A stretch of DNA of 64,000 nt. Source: Pirellulaceae bacterium (lineage in GTDB: Bacteria > Planctomycetota > Planctomycetia > Pirellulales > Pirellulaceae). Positions 56,701-64,000 of the stretch are shown here, in pieces. The notes beneath the pieces were generated by a model, which saw nothing but the letters and a program-made list of their open reading frames with translations, searched no databases and was not told the origin of the DNA. Positions within the stretch are counted from its first letter, which is position 1. Every line of letters begins with the position of its first letter. Location of the stretch: the NCBI GenBank assembly GCA_018402565.1, contig JAGYIQ010000002.1:310001-374000 (forward strand). The letters run 5' to 3'. The position numbers were made by a program, and so were the translations under genes.

Positions 56701-57678
56701 GCGGCGGGTAACTTCTACTACGCCAAGTCCGGCTGTCATGGCAAGAAAGCCGTGGTGCCCCATCATGGGACCCTGCTCAAGGTCTCGGCCGACGGCTCGC
56801 GGACGGAGATATTGGCCAACGGCTTCCGCGCCGCCAATGGGGTGTGCTTGAACCCGGATGGCTCGTTTGTGGTGACCGATCAAGAAGGCTTTTGGAATCC
56901 CAAAAATAGAATCAATTGGGTAACCCTGAATTCGGACGGTCGGCCCAACTTCTACGGCAATATGCTGGGGTATCAAGACGTGACCGACGAAGCGGATTCG
57001 GCGATGGTCCCGCCGCTGTGTTGGATTACCAACGACTTTGATCGATCCCCTGCCGAACTGCTGTGGGTCGACAGCCCACGGTGGGGAGCCTTGCAAGGAT
57101 CGCTGCTAAATCTTTCTTACGGTTACGGCAAAGTGTATGTGGTGCCACACGAGGAAGTGAACGGCCAGATGCAAGGCGGGATGATCGAATTGCCACTGCC
57201 AGCGTTCCCGACGGGTGTGATGCGGGGCCGCTTCCACCCAGGCGATGGCCAGCTCTACGTATGCGGCATGTTTGCCTGGGCGGGCAGCGCGACCCATCCG
57301 GGTGGCTTGTACCGCATCCGGCGGACCGACCAACCGATCGGCCTGCCGTTGGAACTAAAGGCCTACCAGTGGGGCGTCGAACTGACCTTTGCCGAGCCGC
57401 TGGACCCAGCCGGGATTGACGACCTGAGTCGCTACGCGATTCAAGCCTGGGATCTGAAACGCACGGCTCGGTATGGCTCGGACCATTACAACCAACGTCC
57501 CTGGGCGGTGACCGCGGCTCGGCTGTCGGCAGATGGCAAGACGCTGCAGTTGGAAGTGCCTGAGATTGCTCCGACCTGGGGCATGGAAATTTTGTACCGC
57601 GTACCCGCCGCAGGCGGCCGGGTTATCTCGGGCAAGATCCATAACACGATTCATCATCTGCGAGATACCCAACCATGA
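53707..57678 (+). CDS. DUF6797 protein with two cytochrome c motifs, LamG domain and beta-propeller
   Basis: 1323 aa. Start ATG 53707 (GGAG at -13) and signal peptide (LWLIITTSLLWPVAGQA). Two heme c motifs, CAKCH (about residue 59) and CANCH (about 236), flank a redox region; then DUF6797 (WSAMDYGPSLIHTYEIP, FAYKGIAMRLDPGAGGIARG), a LamG/ConA-like domain (about 561-714; VSDDRWHTVALTWEHATRQV) and a C-terminal propeller (about 891-1208; GLDFFADGRLAVCSWDGD). It probably acts outside the cell as an electron-transferring oxidase or dehydrogenase that binds a glycan. Its stop overlaps the next start (ATGA). Confidence 0.88.
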   Translation: MRMLWLIITTSLLWPVAGQAQTLDAELQRESVANLVAAARQLGDATRGAIVFHQPSLACAKCHSLTGDGPAALGPNLTSLGPDATDEHLVEAILQPSKVIREGYESWSVLTVDGRLISALLVERTPERIVLRDVARDGELLTIAMEEIEELKRNELSIMPAGQMNQLGSRQQFLDLIRYLMEIRDGGSTRAQQLQPSPALLTFAIPEYESRVDHAGLIATWDDDAFGRGEAIYQRVCANCHGTHDQAGSLPTSLRFAEGKFKNGNDPLAMYRTLTHGFGQMTAQTWMVPSQKYDVIHYIREAYLRTHNPSQYVEVDADYLAGLPAGDTRGPEPSNIEAWSAMDYGPSLIHTYEIPGKEHNFAYKGIAMRLDPGAGGIARGGHWMVFDTDTLRVAAGWQAGGGSNATNRFIDWRAIQFNGEHGVHPRIVGQVAFANATGPGWGDPQDGSFTDDQRVQGRDDRFYGPLPRPWGQFRGLYHHDQQVILSYTVGETEILESPQMVVRDTGSPLFLRTFNIGPRADDLVLQVAQHTDPQAELSYVVGDHGSAVRVAVPASVAAGDQTPLQFDGETYVEIPSANTLDMNSQDFSIIAKIKTGHDGTIFSLSDGGPSWVPNGQAWFIRGGRLVLDIGWVGAVTGRTQVSDDRWHTVALTWEHATRQVRLYVDGRLDGEGTLAAQAPLAQPVARIGFTSPNFPQPASFFQGQIAQVQFHDRRLTEGLDTLPILNTDSDKSNSATAAWDLAGQLGAEVADIAGGGCNGQVRRGMAAVRSTGGPVIAGFAPQDLGAQWFVEDGNLRLRIPAGQAALKFSIWQPSGETLAQSTEEAWHSERSVPPTTRDLPVLPQAALDLQPLTQGGPARWPQTITTAVQPGSDQGPFAVDVLQAPESNPWLALTRFTGLDFFADGRLAVCSWDGDVWVVTPRDEGSQRLLDWRRIASGLFQPLGIKVINEQIHLICRDQLVVLHDLNDDGEIDFYQCLNNDHQVTEHFHEFAMGLQIDAAGNFYYAKSGCHGKKAVVPHHGTLLKVSADGSRTEILANGFRAANGVCLNPDGSFVVTDQEGFWNPKNRINWVTLNSDGRPNFYGNMLGYQDVTDEADSAMVPPLCWITNDFDRSPAELLWVDSPRWGALQGSLLNLSYGYGKVYVVPHEEVNGQMQGGMIELPLPAFPTGVMRGRFHPGDGQLYVCGMFAWAGSATHPGGLYRIRRTDQPIGLPLELKAYQWGVELTFAEPLDPAGIDDLSRYAIQAWDLKRTARYGSDHYNQRPWAVTAARLSADGKTLQLEVPEIAPTWGMEILYRVPAAGGRVISGKIHNTIHHLRDTQP

Positions 57679-60164
57679 CGTCCCACCCCCATCGTCTGAA
57701 TCAGCACACAGCTGCAATGGCCAAATCGTTGTTATTGTCAGTTGAGTCAAACATCCGAAGACTTCGTGGCTTGGCCTGGATCATAACATTTGTTTACGCT
57801 GTTTTGTTATGTGACGTCGTCGCGGCGCAACGCCCTGAAGACAAGGTCCCGGACTTCACTGTGGGTGACGAGATCCCGGAAGGGATGACGCATGACTGGA
57901 ACTTGGGTCCCACCGGCGCGCGGGGTTGGATGCACAGCCAAAAGATGGTGACCAAGGCAGCGCGGCAGATTAAGGTCACTCAAGTCGCGGACGGGTCGCC
58001 CGCCAGTGCCACGTTGGTCGTGGGCGATGTGATCTTGGGGGTCGGCGGGCAACCGTTTGCCTACGATCCGCGAACGGAGTTCGGCCGCGCGATGGAGGCC
58101 GCTCAATCGGTCCAAGGTGGCGGGCGTTTGAGTTTAACGCGGTGGCGGGCTGGAGAGACTTCCGAAGTCGAAGTTTTATTACCCGTGTTGGGGAGCTACA
58201 GCCCGACGGCTCCTTACAATTGTGACAAATCGCAAAGGATCTTGACGCAGGCCTGTCAGGTCTTGGCCGGTCGCATGCGGGATCCAAAATACTCGCAACG
58301 CCAGAACCCGATTGTGCGCTGCTTGAATGGGTTGGCGTTATTGGCCAGTGGCAATCCGGAGTTTTTGCCCGTGGTGAAACAAGAAGCGGAATGGGCCGCC
58401 GATTTTTCGGCCGATAGCTTTCAGACCTGGTACTACGGGTACGTCACGACGTTTTTGGCCGAGTATATCTTGGTGACCGGCGATCGATCCGTGCTGCCTG
58501 GGTTGGAGCGATTGACACTGGCGGCGGCCACCAGCCAGAGCAGCGTGGGTTCTTGGGGACACAAGTTCGCGGGCCCCGATGGGCGTTTACAGGGTTACGG
58601 CATGATGAACTCGCCGGGCATCCCGTTGACCATCGGTATGGTGTTGGCGCGGAAGGCTGGCGTGACGGACCCACGAGTGTCGGCAGCCATCGAGCGGAGT
58701 GCCAAACTGTTGCGATTTTATGCGGGCAAGGGCGCGATTCCTTACGGGGACCATCATCCGTGGATTGAAACGCATGAGGACAACGGCAAGTGCGGCATGG
58801 CGGCCGTCCTGTTCGCCCTGTTGGAAGAATGGGAGCATGCCGACTTCTTCGCCCGCATGAGTCTGGCGTCGCATGGTGCTGAACGAGACACGGGGCACAC
58901 CGGCAACTTCTTCAACGTGTTATGGGCCATGCCGGCCATCCAATTGTTGGGGCCCGAGGCGACCGGAGGGTGGCAGCAGGAGTTTGGTGCTTGGTACTTT
59001 GATTTGGCGCGGCAAGTCGACGGTGGCTTTGCCCATCAGGGACCACCGGAGCCAAAACCCGACAGCTACCATCGCTGGGACGCTACCAGCACTTACATCT
59101 TGGCCTTGGCATTGCCGCTGCGGCAGTTGCATTTGACTGGGAAGCAACCATCGCAGCTGCCACCCTTGGATGCTGCGGAAGTTCAAGCGATCTTGGCCGA
59201 CGGTCGCGGTTGGGACAATCGCGATCGAAATGTTTTTTACGATGCAATGTCGCCCCAGCAGTTGGTCGAGCGATTGCGGAGTTGGTCGCCGATCGTCCGC
59301 AAGCGAGCAGCGATGGCCGTCGGACGCCGAAAATATTTCCCGGTCGAGGGCCTGATTGTCTTGAGCCAAGCGGAATCGCTGCTGACCGCTTATGGGGCCT
59401 GCGAGGCGCTGGCTGAAATGCAGGGTCGAGCGGACGCGGCCGTCCCGTATCTGGAGCGACTCTTGGCGCACGACGATCTCTGGCTGCGAGTCAAGGCTGC
59501 AGATGCCTTGGCCGCGATCGGATCGGCGGCGACTCCCACTTTGCCACGGCTGCTGACGATGGTGGCCGCAGGTCCCACCGAGAGTGACCCGCGAGGCATG
59601 GAACAGCGTTATTTGACCTTTGCCCTGTTTGATCGCCGCAACGGTTTGCTAAAAAATTCTTTGGAGCAGGTCGATTCTGAACTGCTGTACACGGCCGTCC
59701 GCGCCGGTTTGACCAACCAAGACGGCCGATCGCGAGGCGCGATCGGTTCGATTTATCAGCGATTGTCGTTTGAGGCGATCAAGCCATTGCTGCCGGCCAT
59801 CCATGAAGCCACGGCCAAACCGGCCCCCAGTGGCATCATGTTCGCCAATGAGATTCGACTGGCGGGGATCGATCTGTTGGCCAAACATCGGATCGCCGAG
59901 GGCATGACGTTATGTCTGGATATTATGAATATCGAAAGTTGGGGCGAAAAGAAGCGAATTGCTCATTGCCTGAAGACGCTCCGCAGCTACGGGGCGGCGG
60001 CCAAACCGCTCCTGCCACGTTTGCGACAGTTGCAGGTTGAATTGGCCAATTGCAGCCAAGCCCGTCGCTTGCAAGAAGAGATGGAATACTTGCGGGTGAT
60101 GATCGAGGAACTGGAGGTGGCCGAGGGGACCGTCGAGCTGTACCATTTGTTTGGGGATAAGTAG
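57675..60164 (+). CDS. DUF6288 protein with PDZ domain
   Basis: 829 aa. A transmembrane or signal segment (LAWIITFVYAVLLCDVVA), then a PDZ-like domain (VTQVADGSPASATLVVGDVI) at about residues 95-165, and a large alpha-rich region with a GDHHPWIETHEDNGKCGMAA block and HEAT-like repeats toward the C-terminus (DAAVPYLERLLAHDDLW). These match DUF6288, a planctomycete-enriched family of unknown function with an alpha/alpha-barrel-like middle. ATG 57675 overlaps the DUF6797 stop (ATGA). The coupling of a PDZ protein with a di-heme protein is probably functional. Confidence 0.85.
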   Translation: MTSHPHRLNQHTAAMAKSLLLSVESNIRRLRGLAWIITFVYAVLLCDVVAAQRPEDKVPDFTVGDEIPEGMTHDWNLGPTGARGWMHSQKMVTKAARQIKVTQVADGSPASATLVVGDVILGVGGQPFAYDPRTEFGRAMEAAQSVQGGGRLSLTRWRAGETSEVEVLLPVLGSYSPTAPYNCDKSQRILTQACQVLAGRMRDPKYSQRQNPIVRCLNGLALLASGNPEFLPVVKQEAEWAADFSADSFQTWYYGYVTTFLAEYILVTGDRSVLPGLERLTLAAATSQSSVGSWGHKFAGPDGRLQGYGMMNSPGIPLTIGMVLARKAGVTDPRVSAAIERSAKLLRFYAGKGAIPYGDHHPWIETHEDNGKCGMAAVLFALLEEWEHADFFARMSLASHGAERDTGHTGNFFNVLWAMPAIQLLGPEATGGWQQEFGAWYFDLARQVDGGFAHQGPPEPKPDSYHRWDATSTYILALALPLRQLHLTGKQPSQLPPLDAAEVQAILADGRGWDNRDRNVFYDAMSPQQLVERLRSWSPIVRKRAAMAVGRRKYFPVEGLIVLSQAESLLTAYGACEALAEMQGRADAAVPYLERLLAHDDLWLRVKAADALAAIGSAATPTLPRLLTMVAAGPTESDPRGMEQRYLTFALFDRRNGLLKNSLEQVDSELLYTAVRAGLTNQDGRSRGAIGSIYQRLSFEAIKPLLPAIHEATAKPAPSGIMFANEIRLAGIDLLAKHRIAEGMTLCLDIMNIESWGEKKRIAHCLKTLRSYGAAAKPLLPRLRQLQVELANCSQARRLQEEMEYLRVMIEELEVAEGTVELYHLFGDK

Positions 60165-60165
60165 C

Positions 60166-60328
60166 GTAACCGTTCACGGGTGGGAGGTAATCCTCGGGGC
60201 TGGTGCATTCCGCAAGTCGGTTGGTTATCGGGGTAAACCGATTGCGTTCTCCAGTTGCTTTTGCTCGAAAACGATCGACTGGTTAGCCCGACTTGCTGCA
60301 TGACACCCTACGAGGCGTGAACGGTTAC
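60166..60328 (+). mobile_element. 163-bp MITE-like element, copy B
   Basis: Exactly 163 bp, same orientation as copy A, bounded by GTAACCGTTCACG and GTGAACGGTTAC. It starts two bases after the DUF6288 stop, a site also used as the end of the operon. It separates the operon from the DinB gene. Confidence 0.88.
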
Positions 60329-60405
60329 TAATTAGCGAGGCAACTTCCGCCTGTATTCCCACCAGACCATGACCTGTGGACAGTGCATCTTGAGAGGATT
60401 AACCG

Positions 60406-60969
60406 ATGATGGATTTTTGCCGTCGACCGGCGGAGGATGAAGCCGCCCAGTTCTACTGGACCTACATTCGACTGGTGCCTGAGGGTGACGTCAAAACGAT
60501 AGCCGCTGGCCAAATCGACGAAGTCCAGTCGTTGTTGTCGGGTTTGCCTGAGACCGTTGCGTTGCAGGTTCATCCTCCTTACACGTGGACGATCAAGCAA
60601 GTGGTCGGTCATTTGATCGATGCGGAGCGGATCTTCGCCAACCGATTGCATCGCTTTGCCTGCGGGGACTTGCAGCCATTGCCCGGGATGGAGCAAGACC
60701 CGTATGTCGCCAACTGCGACTACGTCACGCCCACGTTGGCGGCCTTGGTCGCCGAGCTGACGCACTGTCGACGCGCGAACTCTCTATTACTGGAGCGATT
60801 GACACCGACTGCTTGGGACCAGCGTGGAGTGGCCTCGGGGCATCCCGTCACCGTTCGCGCTTTGGCGTATATTCTGGTGGGACACATCACCTACCACCTG
60901 CAGATCTTGAAAAAGCGACTGCTTGTAGTACCCTTGTCATCGTTGTCTTCGGCGCCACCGCGACTATAA
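60406..60969 (+). CDS. DinB-family metal-dependent protein
   Basis: 187-aa four-helix-bundle protein. TWTIKQVVGHLIDAERIFAN carries the first metal-binding His and GHITYHLQILKKRL carries the second pair, the DinB_2 pattern. Such proteins can be thiol transferases or metal-dependent enzymes. ATG 60406 is preceded by GAGGATT. Copy B lies directly upstream. The exact function is unknown. Confidence 0.9.
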   Translation: MMDFCRRPAEDEAAQFYWTYIRLVPEGDVKTIAAGQIDEVQSLLSGLPETVALQVHPPYTWTIKQVVGHLIDAERIFANRLHRFACGDLQPLPGMEQDPYVANCDYVTPTLAALVAELTHCRRANSLLLERLTPTAWDQRGVASGHPVTVRALAYILVGHITYHLQILKKRLLVVPLSSLSSAPPRL

Positions 60970-61024
60970 TTTCAAAGAAGAACGATCGCGATGATTTGGA
61001 CCGAACACGTGCGAGACCCCATCT

Positions 61025-61837
61025 GTGACCCCTGAAAATCCGTTTCCAGGCATGAATCCGTGGCTTGAATCGCACTGGGGTGATATCCACACCAGTCTGT
61101 CGACCTATGCTCGCGATCAAATCCAGTCTCAATTGCCAGCGGGTTTGCGGGCTCGCGTGGAAGAGTATGTCACCGTCGAGGCGGACGGTGAGTCCGATCT
61201 ACGATCGACTCGTTTCGCCCCCGACGTACGGATTGTTGAACGTCCCGACGCTGCATATCCGCAGAATAGCGGTAGAGCTGCGATCGCGGATGCAGCCGAA
61301 CCTGTCATAGTTTCACGACTTGTGGAGCCCGAGACACTACGATACATCGAGATCGTGGATTCGGCGGACGGTCATCGCGTCATCACGTCCATCGAGTTCC
61401 TCAGCCTGTCCAACAAGGTAGCTGGTAAGTGTCGGGAGCAATACTTGGCCAAACAGAAAAAGATGCTGGCGGGGAATGTCAACTTGGTGGAAATCGACCT
61501 CTTGCGTGCCGGATCGTGGGTACTGGCGGCACCCCAAAGCGAAGTTCCCGCCGCTTGTCGTTGGCCGTACCGGATCTGTGTCGTCCGCGGAGACCAACAG
61601 CATGTGGCGGCCATGTACGCGGTTCCACTTCAACGACCCTTGCCGAACATCCGCATTCCTTTAAGAGCGAGTGACCCGGAAGTGGTGCTGCGGCTGCAAC
61701 CGTTACTGGACATGGCTTATGTCAACGGTCGCTATTGCGAAGACCTCGACTATCAAACCGAACCAACTCCCCCACTCGCAGGTCCAGATGCCATCTGGGC
61801 CGACCAACGCTTGCGGGAACAAGGGCTGCGTCCGTAG
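61025..61837 (+). CDS. DUF4058 family protein
   Basis: 270 aa beginning at GTG 61025. PFPGMNPWLESHWGDIHTSL, ARDQIQSQLPAGLRARVEEY and VTSIEFLSLSNKVAGKCREQ match DUF4058, a planctomycete/cyanobacterial family that resembles a PD-(D/E)XK-like fold, although no activity is established. The start codon is unusual but no ATG in frame fits better. It follows the DinB gene by 55 bases. Confidence 0.9.
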   Translation: MTPENPFPGMNPWLESHWGDIHTSLSTYARDQIQSQLPAGLRARVEEYVTVEADGESDLRSTRFAPDVRIVERPDAAYPQNSGRAAIADAAEPVIVSRLVEPETLRYIEIVDSADGHRVITSIEFLSLSNKVAGKCREQYLAKQKKMLAGNVNLVEIDLLRAGSWVLAAPQSEVPAACRWPYRICVVRGDQQHVAAMYAVPLQRPLPNIRIPLRASDPEVVLRLQPLLDMAYVNGRYCEDLDYQTEPTPPLAGPDAIWADQRLREQGLRP

Positions 61838-61885
61838 GTGCGGCCGCGTCAGAGTGCAGGTTAGGGCCGGGAAGGTGGATTAGGT

Positions 61886-62108
61886 TTAGCGAGTTTGGAT
61901 TTCACTCAACTTCCAGAACTCGACCCGCGAGTCACGTAACCCGGCAGCAATCTCGTGCTCGGTGCTGGACACGGCCATGCCGTAAGCGGGCGCGTGGGAA
62001 GTGGCGTATCGCCAAGTTTCTTGCCACGTGCCTCGGTCGAAAAATCGTAATGTATTTTCCCGGCCGCTGGTCAGGACATACAAGCGATCCTTAAGTAAAC
62101 AAGCGGCT
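61886..62108 (-). pseudogene. C-terminal fragment of a WD40-like protein
   Basis: A minus-strand reading frame of about 74 codons reads KDRLYVLTSGRENTLRFFDR, WQETWRYATSHAPAYGMAVS and EIAAGLRDSRVEFWKLS. These are a WD40-type blade pattern ending naturally at the stop. The N-terminal part is missing: the frame runs into the repeat element beginning about 62104, so the gene was probably truncated by the repeat. It could instead be a remnant of a larger repeat protein. Confidence 0.55.
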
Positions 62109-62438
62109 AAAGGCGGGACTACGAGCGGAGCCAACTCGGGGCAAGACGTGACCCATTGGCACGTTTCGGGTTGGTCTAAAAAAGGTCCTATGAAGCGAGG
62201 TCCCGCCGCTTGTAGTTCCGCCTTTAGGCGGTCGCCCTCCGAACCCTAGTCGCCCTATGCCTGAAGGCGGGACTACGAGCGGGGCCAACTCGGGGCGAGA
62301 CGTGAACAATGGAAACGTTCAGAGCCGGTCTACAGAAGGCACGCTGAAGCGAGGACCCGCCGCTTGTAGTTCCGCCTTTAGGCGGCCGACCCCGCTACCC
62401 TAGTCGCCCTATGCCTGAGGGCGGGACTACGAGCGATG
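62104..62438. repeat. Inverted-repeat element copies 1-3
   Basis: Copies at 62104-62231 and 62258-62385 start with GGCGGGACTACGAGCGG and end with CCGCTTGTAGTTCCGCC plus TTTAGGCGG. The ends are inverted complements, and the terminal CCGCCTAAAGGCGG is itself a palindrome. A third, partial copy is at 62410-62438. Internal sequence is moderately conserved. Confidence 0.85.
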
Positions 62439-62660
62439 CCAGCGGCCCCAATGACCTCGTGTCGTTGGACCGAAAGTTTGACAGGCTAGAGGGCGACGAA
62501 GCGCGATTTGGGCGGTCGAGTGCCACGCGGGTTTAGCTGCTCAAGGTCCACCGAGACCGCACTTGGGGGAGGTGTGTACTGAGTAGCATGGAGTTGTACA
62601 GACGGTATGGCGGTGACTGGCCGCAAGGCGATGTTTCACCGCAGAGTGTTTCTGGCGATG

Positions 62661-63024
62661 TGACCAAGGGGCAACGATCCTTCTTTTTGATTATTGGGGG
62701 GGCTGGTAGCCTGTAGCCTGTCAGTCATGCCTCCACCGGGACAAGCCCGGGATGGTGGGCATGTGGCCAAGGGGCAACGGGCCTTCTTTTTGATTATTGG
62801 GGGTGGGCTGGTAGCCGGTCAGTCATCGCCCCGCCGGCATGAAGCCGACGGTGGCGGTGTGGCCAAGGGGCGAAGAGCCTTCTTTTTGATTATTCGGGGG
62901 GGCTTTCTAGCTACCCAAACTTCCGCTCCGGCGGGGTGAACCCGCCGGGGGCGGTGTGGCCATGGGGCAACGGTCCATCTGATTGGATCATGGGGGAGGC
63001 TTGTGGCCGGTCAGTCAGCTGGCG
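62661..63024. repeat. 97-bp tandem array with variable hairpins, four units
   Basis: Four units start at 62661, 62763, 62859 and 62956 with GTGGCCAAGGGGC-type sequence and TTCTTTTTGATTATT. Each of the first three has a GC-rich hairpin of different sequence (for example CCGGGACAAGCCCGG, GCCGGCATGAAGCCGAC, GGCGGGGTGAACCCGCC) that keeps base pairing. Confidence 0.85.
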
Positions 63025-63044
63025 GGGTTTTCTCATGCCGCATT

Positions 63045-63280
63045 CCGCCTAAAGGCGGGACTACAAGCGGGGCCAACTCGGGGCAAGACGTGACCCATTG
63101 ATACGCTTGGGCAGGCCGAAAGGAGGCACTACGAAGCGCGGCCCCGCCGCTCGTAGTTCCGCCTTTAGGCGGGGTTTTTTCATGCCGCATTCCGCCTAAA
63201 GGCGGGTCTACAAGCGGGGCCAACTCGGGGCAAGACGTGCCCCATTGGCACGTGTCAGGCCGAGATAAAAAGGCACACCC
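63045..63280. repeat. Inverted-repeat element copies 4-5
   Basis: Copy 4 (63045-63173) is complete, starting and ending with CCGCCTAAAGGCGG-type palindromes. Copy 5 (63190-63280) keeps its left part and then loses similarity. They match copies 1-3 about 700 bases upstream. Confidence 0.85.
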
Positions 63281-63317
63281 CAGCCTACAAGTGAACGTCG
63301 CCCACACAACATCCGAC

Positions 63318-64000
63318 TCAGGTCGACGTGGCGGCTGTTGTGTCGACGTACTTCTGGTGGGCCCTGGCGAAGCGCAAGTCGTCGTAACTGTACTTCTCGC
63401 CAAAATGCTGTATGGCCTCCGACGACTTGGCCTCCGGATGCGAGGCAAAATATCCCAAAATCTCGCTGCGAGCCTCGGGCCCCACAAATCCATCCACCGG
63501 CACATCCCCACGCTCGACGAAGACCACCAAGTGACCCAAAATGGTGCTCATCGCCATGCCACGCCGCCGAGCGATCTCGGCGGCGTCCCCGTGCTGCAGC
63601 CACAACTCAAATGTGAGTCGCTGCGTGTCGGTGACTCCGGCCATGTCCCGATCGGTCAAGCGAATCGGTGGCTTGGCGTCCGGATTCTCTTGCAGGTACT
63701 TCTGCACCCGTTCCAAAATCGCTTGCCCATAACGTTGGAAGCGTCCCGATCCAAAACCCGACAGCTGCAACATCGCGGCCTTGTCCGTCGGCAAGTAGGT
63801 CACGATCTGTCGCAACACCTTGTTGGGCAGTACCTCAAAATCGGACAGCTGCTTTTCATGCATCACACCGGTCCGCCACACAACCAACTGGCGGTACAAT
63901 TCGGGGTTCAGCACATTTTTCGGCACGTTGACTGGCTTGCCCTCGCCGGCGGCGGAGTCGCCCTGCCCTAGCTCCGCATTGACCTTGGCTCGCTGCAACG
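63318..64000 (-). CDS. RecQ-like helicase, C-terminal part (HRDC and HTH domains)
   Basis: C-terminal 226 residues of a protein whose N-terminus lies past the window end. LYRQLVVWRTGVMHEKQLSD and LRQIVTYLPTDKAAMLQLSG, then RFQRYGQAILERVQKYL form an HRDC domain. It is followed by the C-terminal helix-turn-helix region (RLTFELWLQHGDAAEIARRR, STILGHLVVFVERG) found after HRDC in RecQ-type DNA helicases. Such enzymes unwind DNA during repair and recombination. The helicase motifs themselves are outside the window. The frame is open to base 64000. Confidence 0.8.
   Translation of the reverse strand, partial: LQRAKVNAELGQGDSAAGEGKPVNVPKNVLNPELYRQLVVWRTGVMHEKQLSDFEVLPNKVLRQIVTYLPTDKAAMLQLSGFGSGRFQRYGQAILERVQKYLQENPDAKPPIRLTDRDMAGVTDTQRLTFELWLQHGDAAEIARRRGMAMSTILGHLVVFVERGDVPVDGFVGPEARSEILGYFASHPEAKSSEAIQHFGEKYSYDDLRFARAHQKYVDTTAATST

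Larger units (their letters stand above)
61838..63317. other. Repeat-rich interval without intact genes
   Basis: About 1.5 kb with one WD40-like remnant (61886-62108), five copies or fragments of a roughly 125-bp inverted-repeat element (62104-62231, 62258-62385, 62410-62438, 63045-63173, 63190-63280) and a 97-bp tandem array (62661-63024). No other credible coding sequence is present. Confidence 0.75.

Noticed and set aside
1-64000. tRNA, rRNA, prophage or integrase genes
   Set aside because: Looked for but no tRNA cloverleaf, rRNA segment, integrase or phage structural gene was recognised on either strand by eye.

Overview
The window comes from a planctomycete (Planctomycetota), most likely Pirellulales or a Rhodopirellula-like lineage. 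The evidence is the high GC content, PVC-type dehydrogenase/cytochrome c proteins, several giant secreted multidomain proteins, two Cys-type sulfatases, DUF6797 and DUF6288 proteins, an ECF/TIGR02999-type sigma factor beside a membrane Ser/Thr kinase with TPR-like repeats, and an ECF sigma fused to membrane segments. Gene identities are read from motifs in the translations; no database search was run.

Layout. 1-6260 (minus strand): a compact operon of a TPR membrane protein, a FlgN-like flagellar chaperone, a cytoplasmic histidine kinase, an NtrC-type regulator and, cut by the window edge, a phosphopantetheinyl transferase. 6563-8005: glucuronate isomerase (uxaC). 8040-13810 (minus): a 1602-aa FG-GAP/PVC-dehydrogenase/HEAT/cytochrome c protein, translationally coupled to a beta-propeller protein. 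14025-18519 (minus): DUF2237, bifunctional PutA and a possible small upstream gene. 18590-21734 (plus): a membrane histidine kinase and sigma-54 regulator, divergent from putA. 21858-29000: an esterase, a secreted DUF protein, two heptanucleotide arrays, an HTTM protein with its partner, ribosomal protein bL28 and a membrane coiled-coil protein. 29695-37474: an HtrA-like protease, a BNR/sialidase-fold protein ending in a parvulin domain, a lower-GC kinase/ECF module, a second remnant parvulin tail and a small conserved protein. 37622-43160: GH32 hydrolase, SGNH hydrolase, membrane-fused ECF sigma factor and DUF4261.

43162-60164 is the main catabolic locus. A PAS-AraC regulator is divergent from a tightly overlapping series: enolase-superfamily enzyme, SASA esterase, two sulfatases and an S9B peptidase. 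After a degenerate repeat come a second SASA esterase, a DUF6797 di-cytochrome c protein and a coupled DUF6288 protein. These look like secreted tools for deacetylating, desulfating and degrading a complex glycan or glycopeptide, with an intracellular enolase-family dehydratase or epimerase; the substrate is inferred, not shown. The end of the window holds DinB, DUF4058, a WD40-like remnant, a dense cluster of structured repeats and the C-terminus of a RecQ-like helicase.

The window is rich in non-coding repeats: a 163-bp MITE-like element present three times at exactly the same length plus a diverged copy, a 27-bp-arm REP-like palindrome, heptamer arrays, a 29-bp direct repeat spanning two convergent stop codons, and a 97-bp tandem array whose hairpins change sequence but keep pairing. 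The strongest candidates for undescribed biology are the 608-aa ECF sigma factor with a membrane/glycine-repeat tail, the BNR-parvulin fusion with a kinase/sigma module lying between two parvulin tails, the 163-bp element family, and the regulated sulfatase/esterase/peptidase operon.
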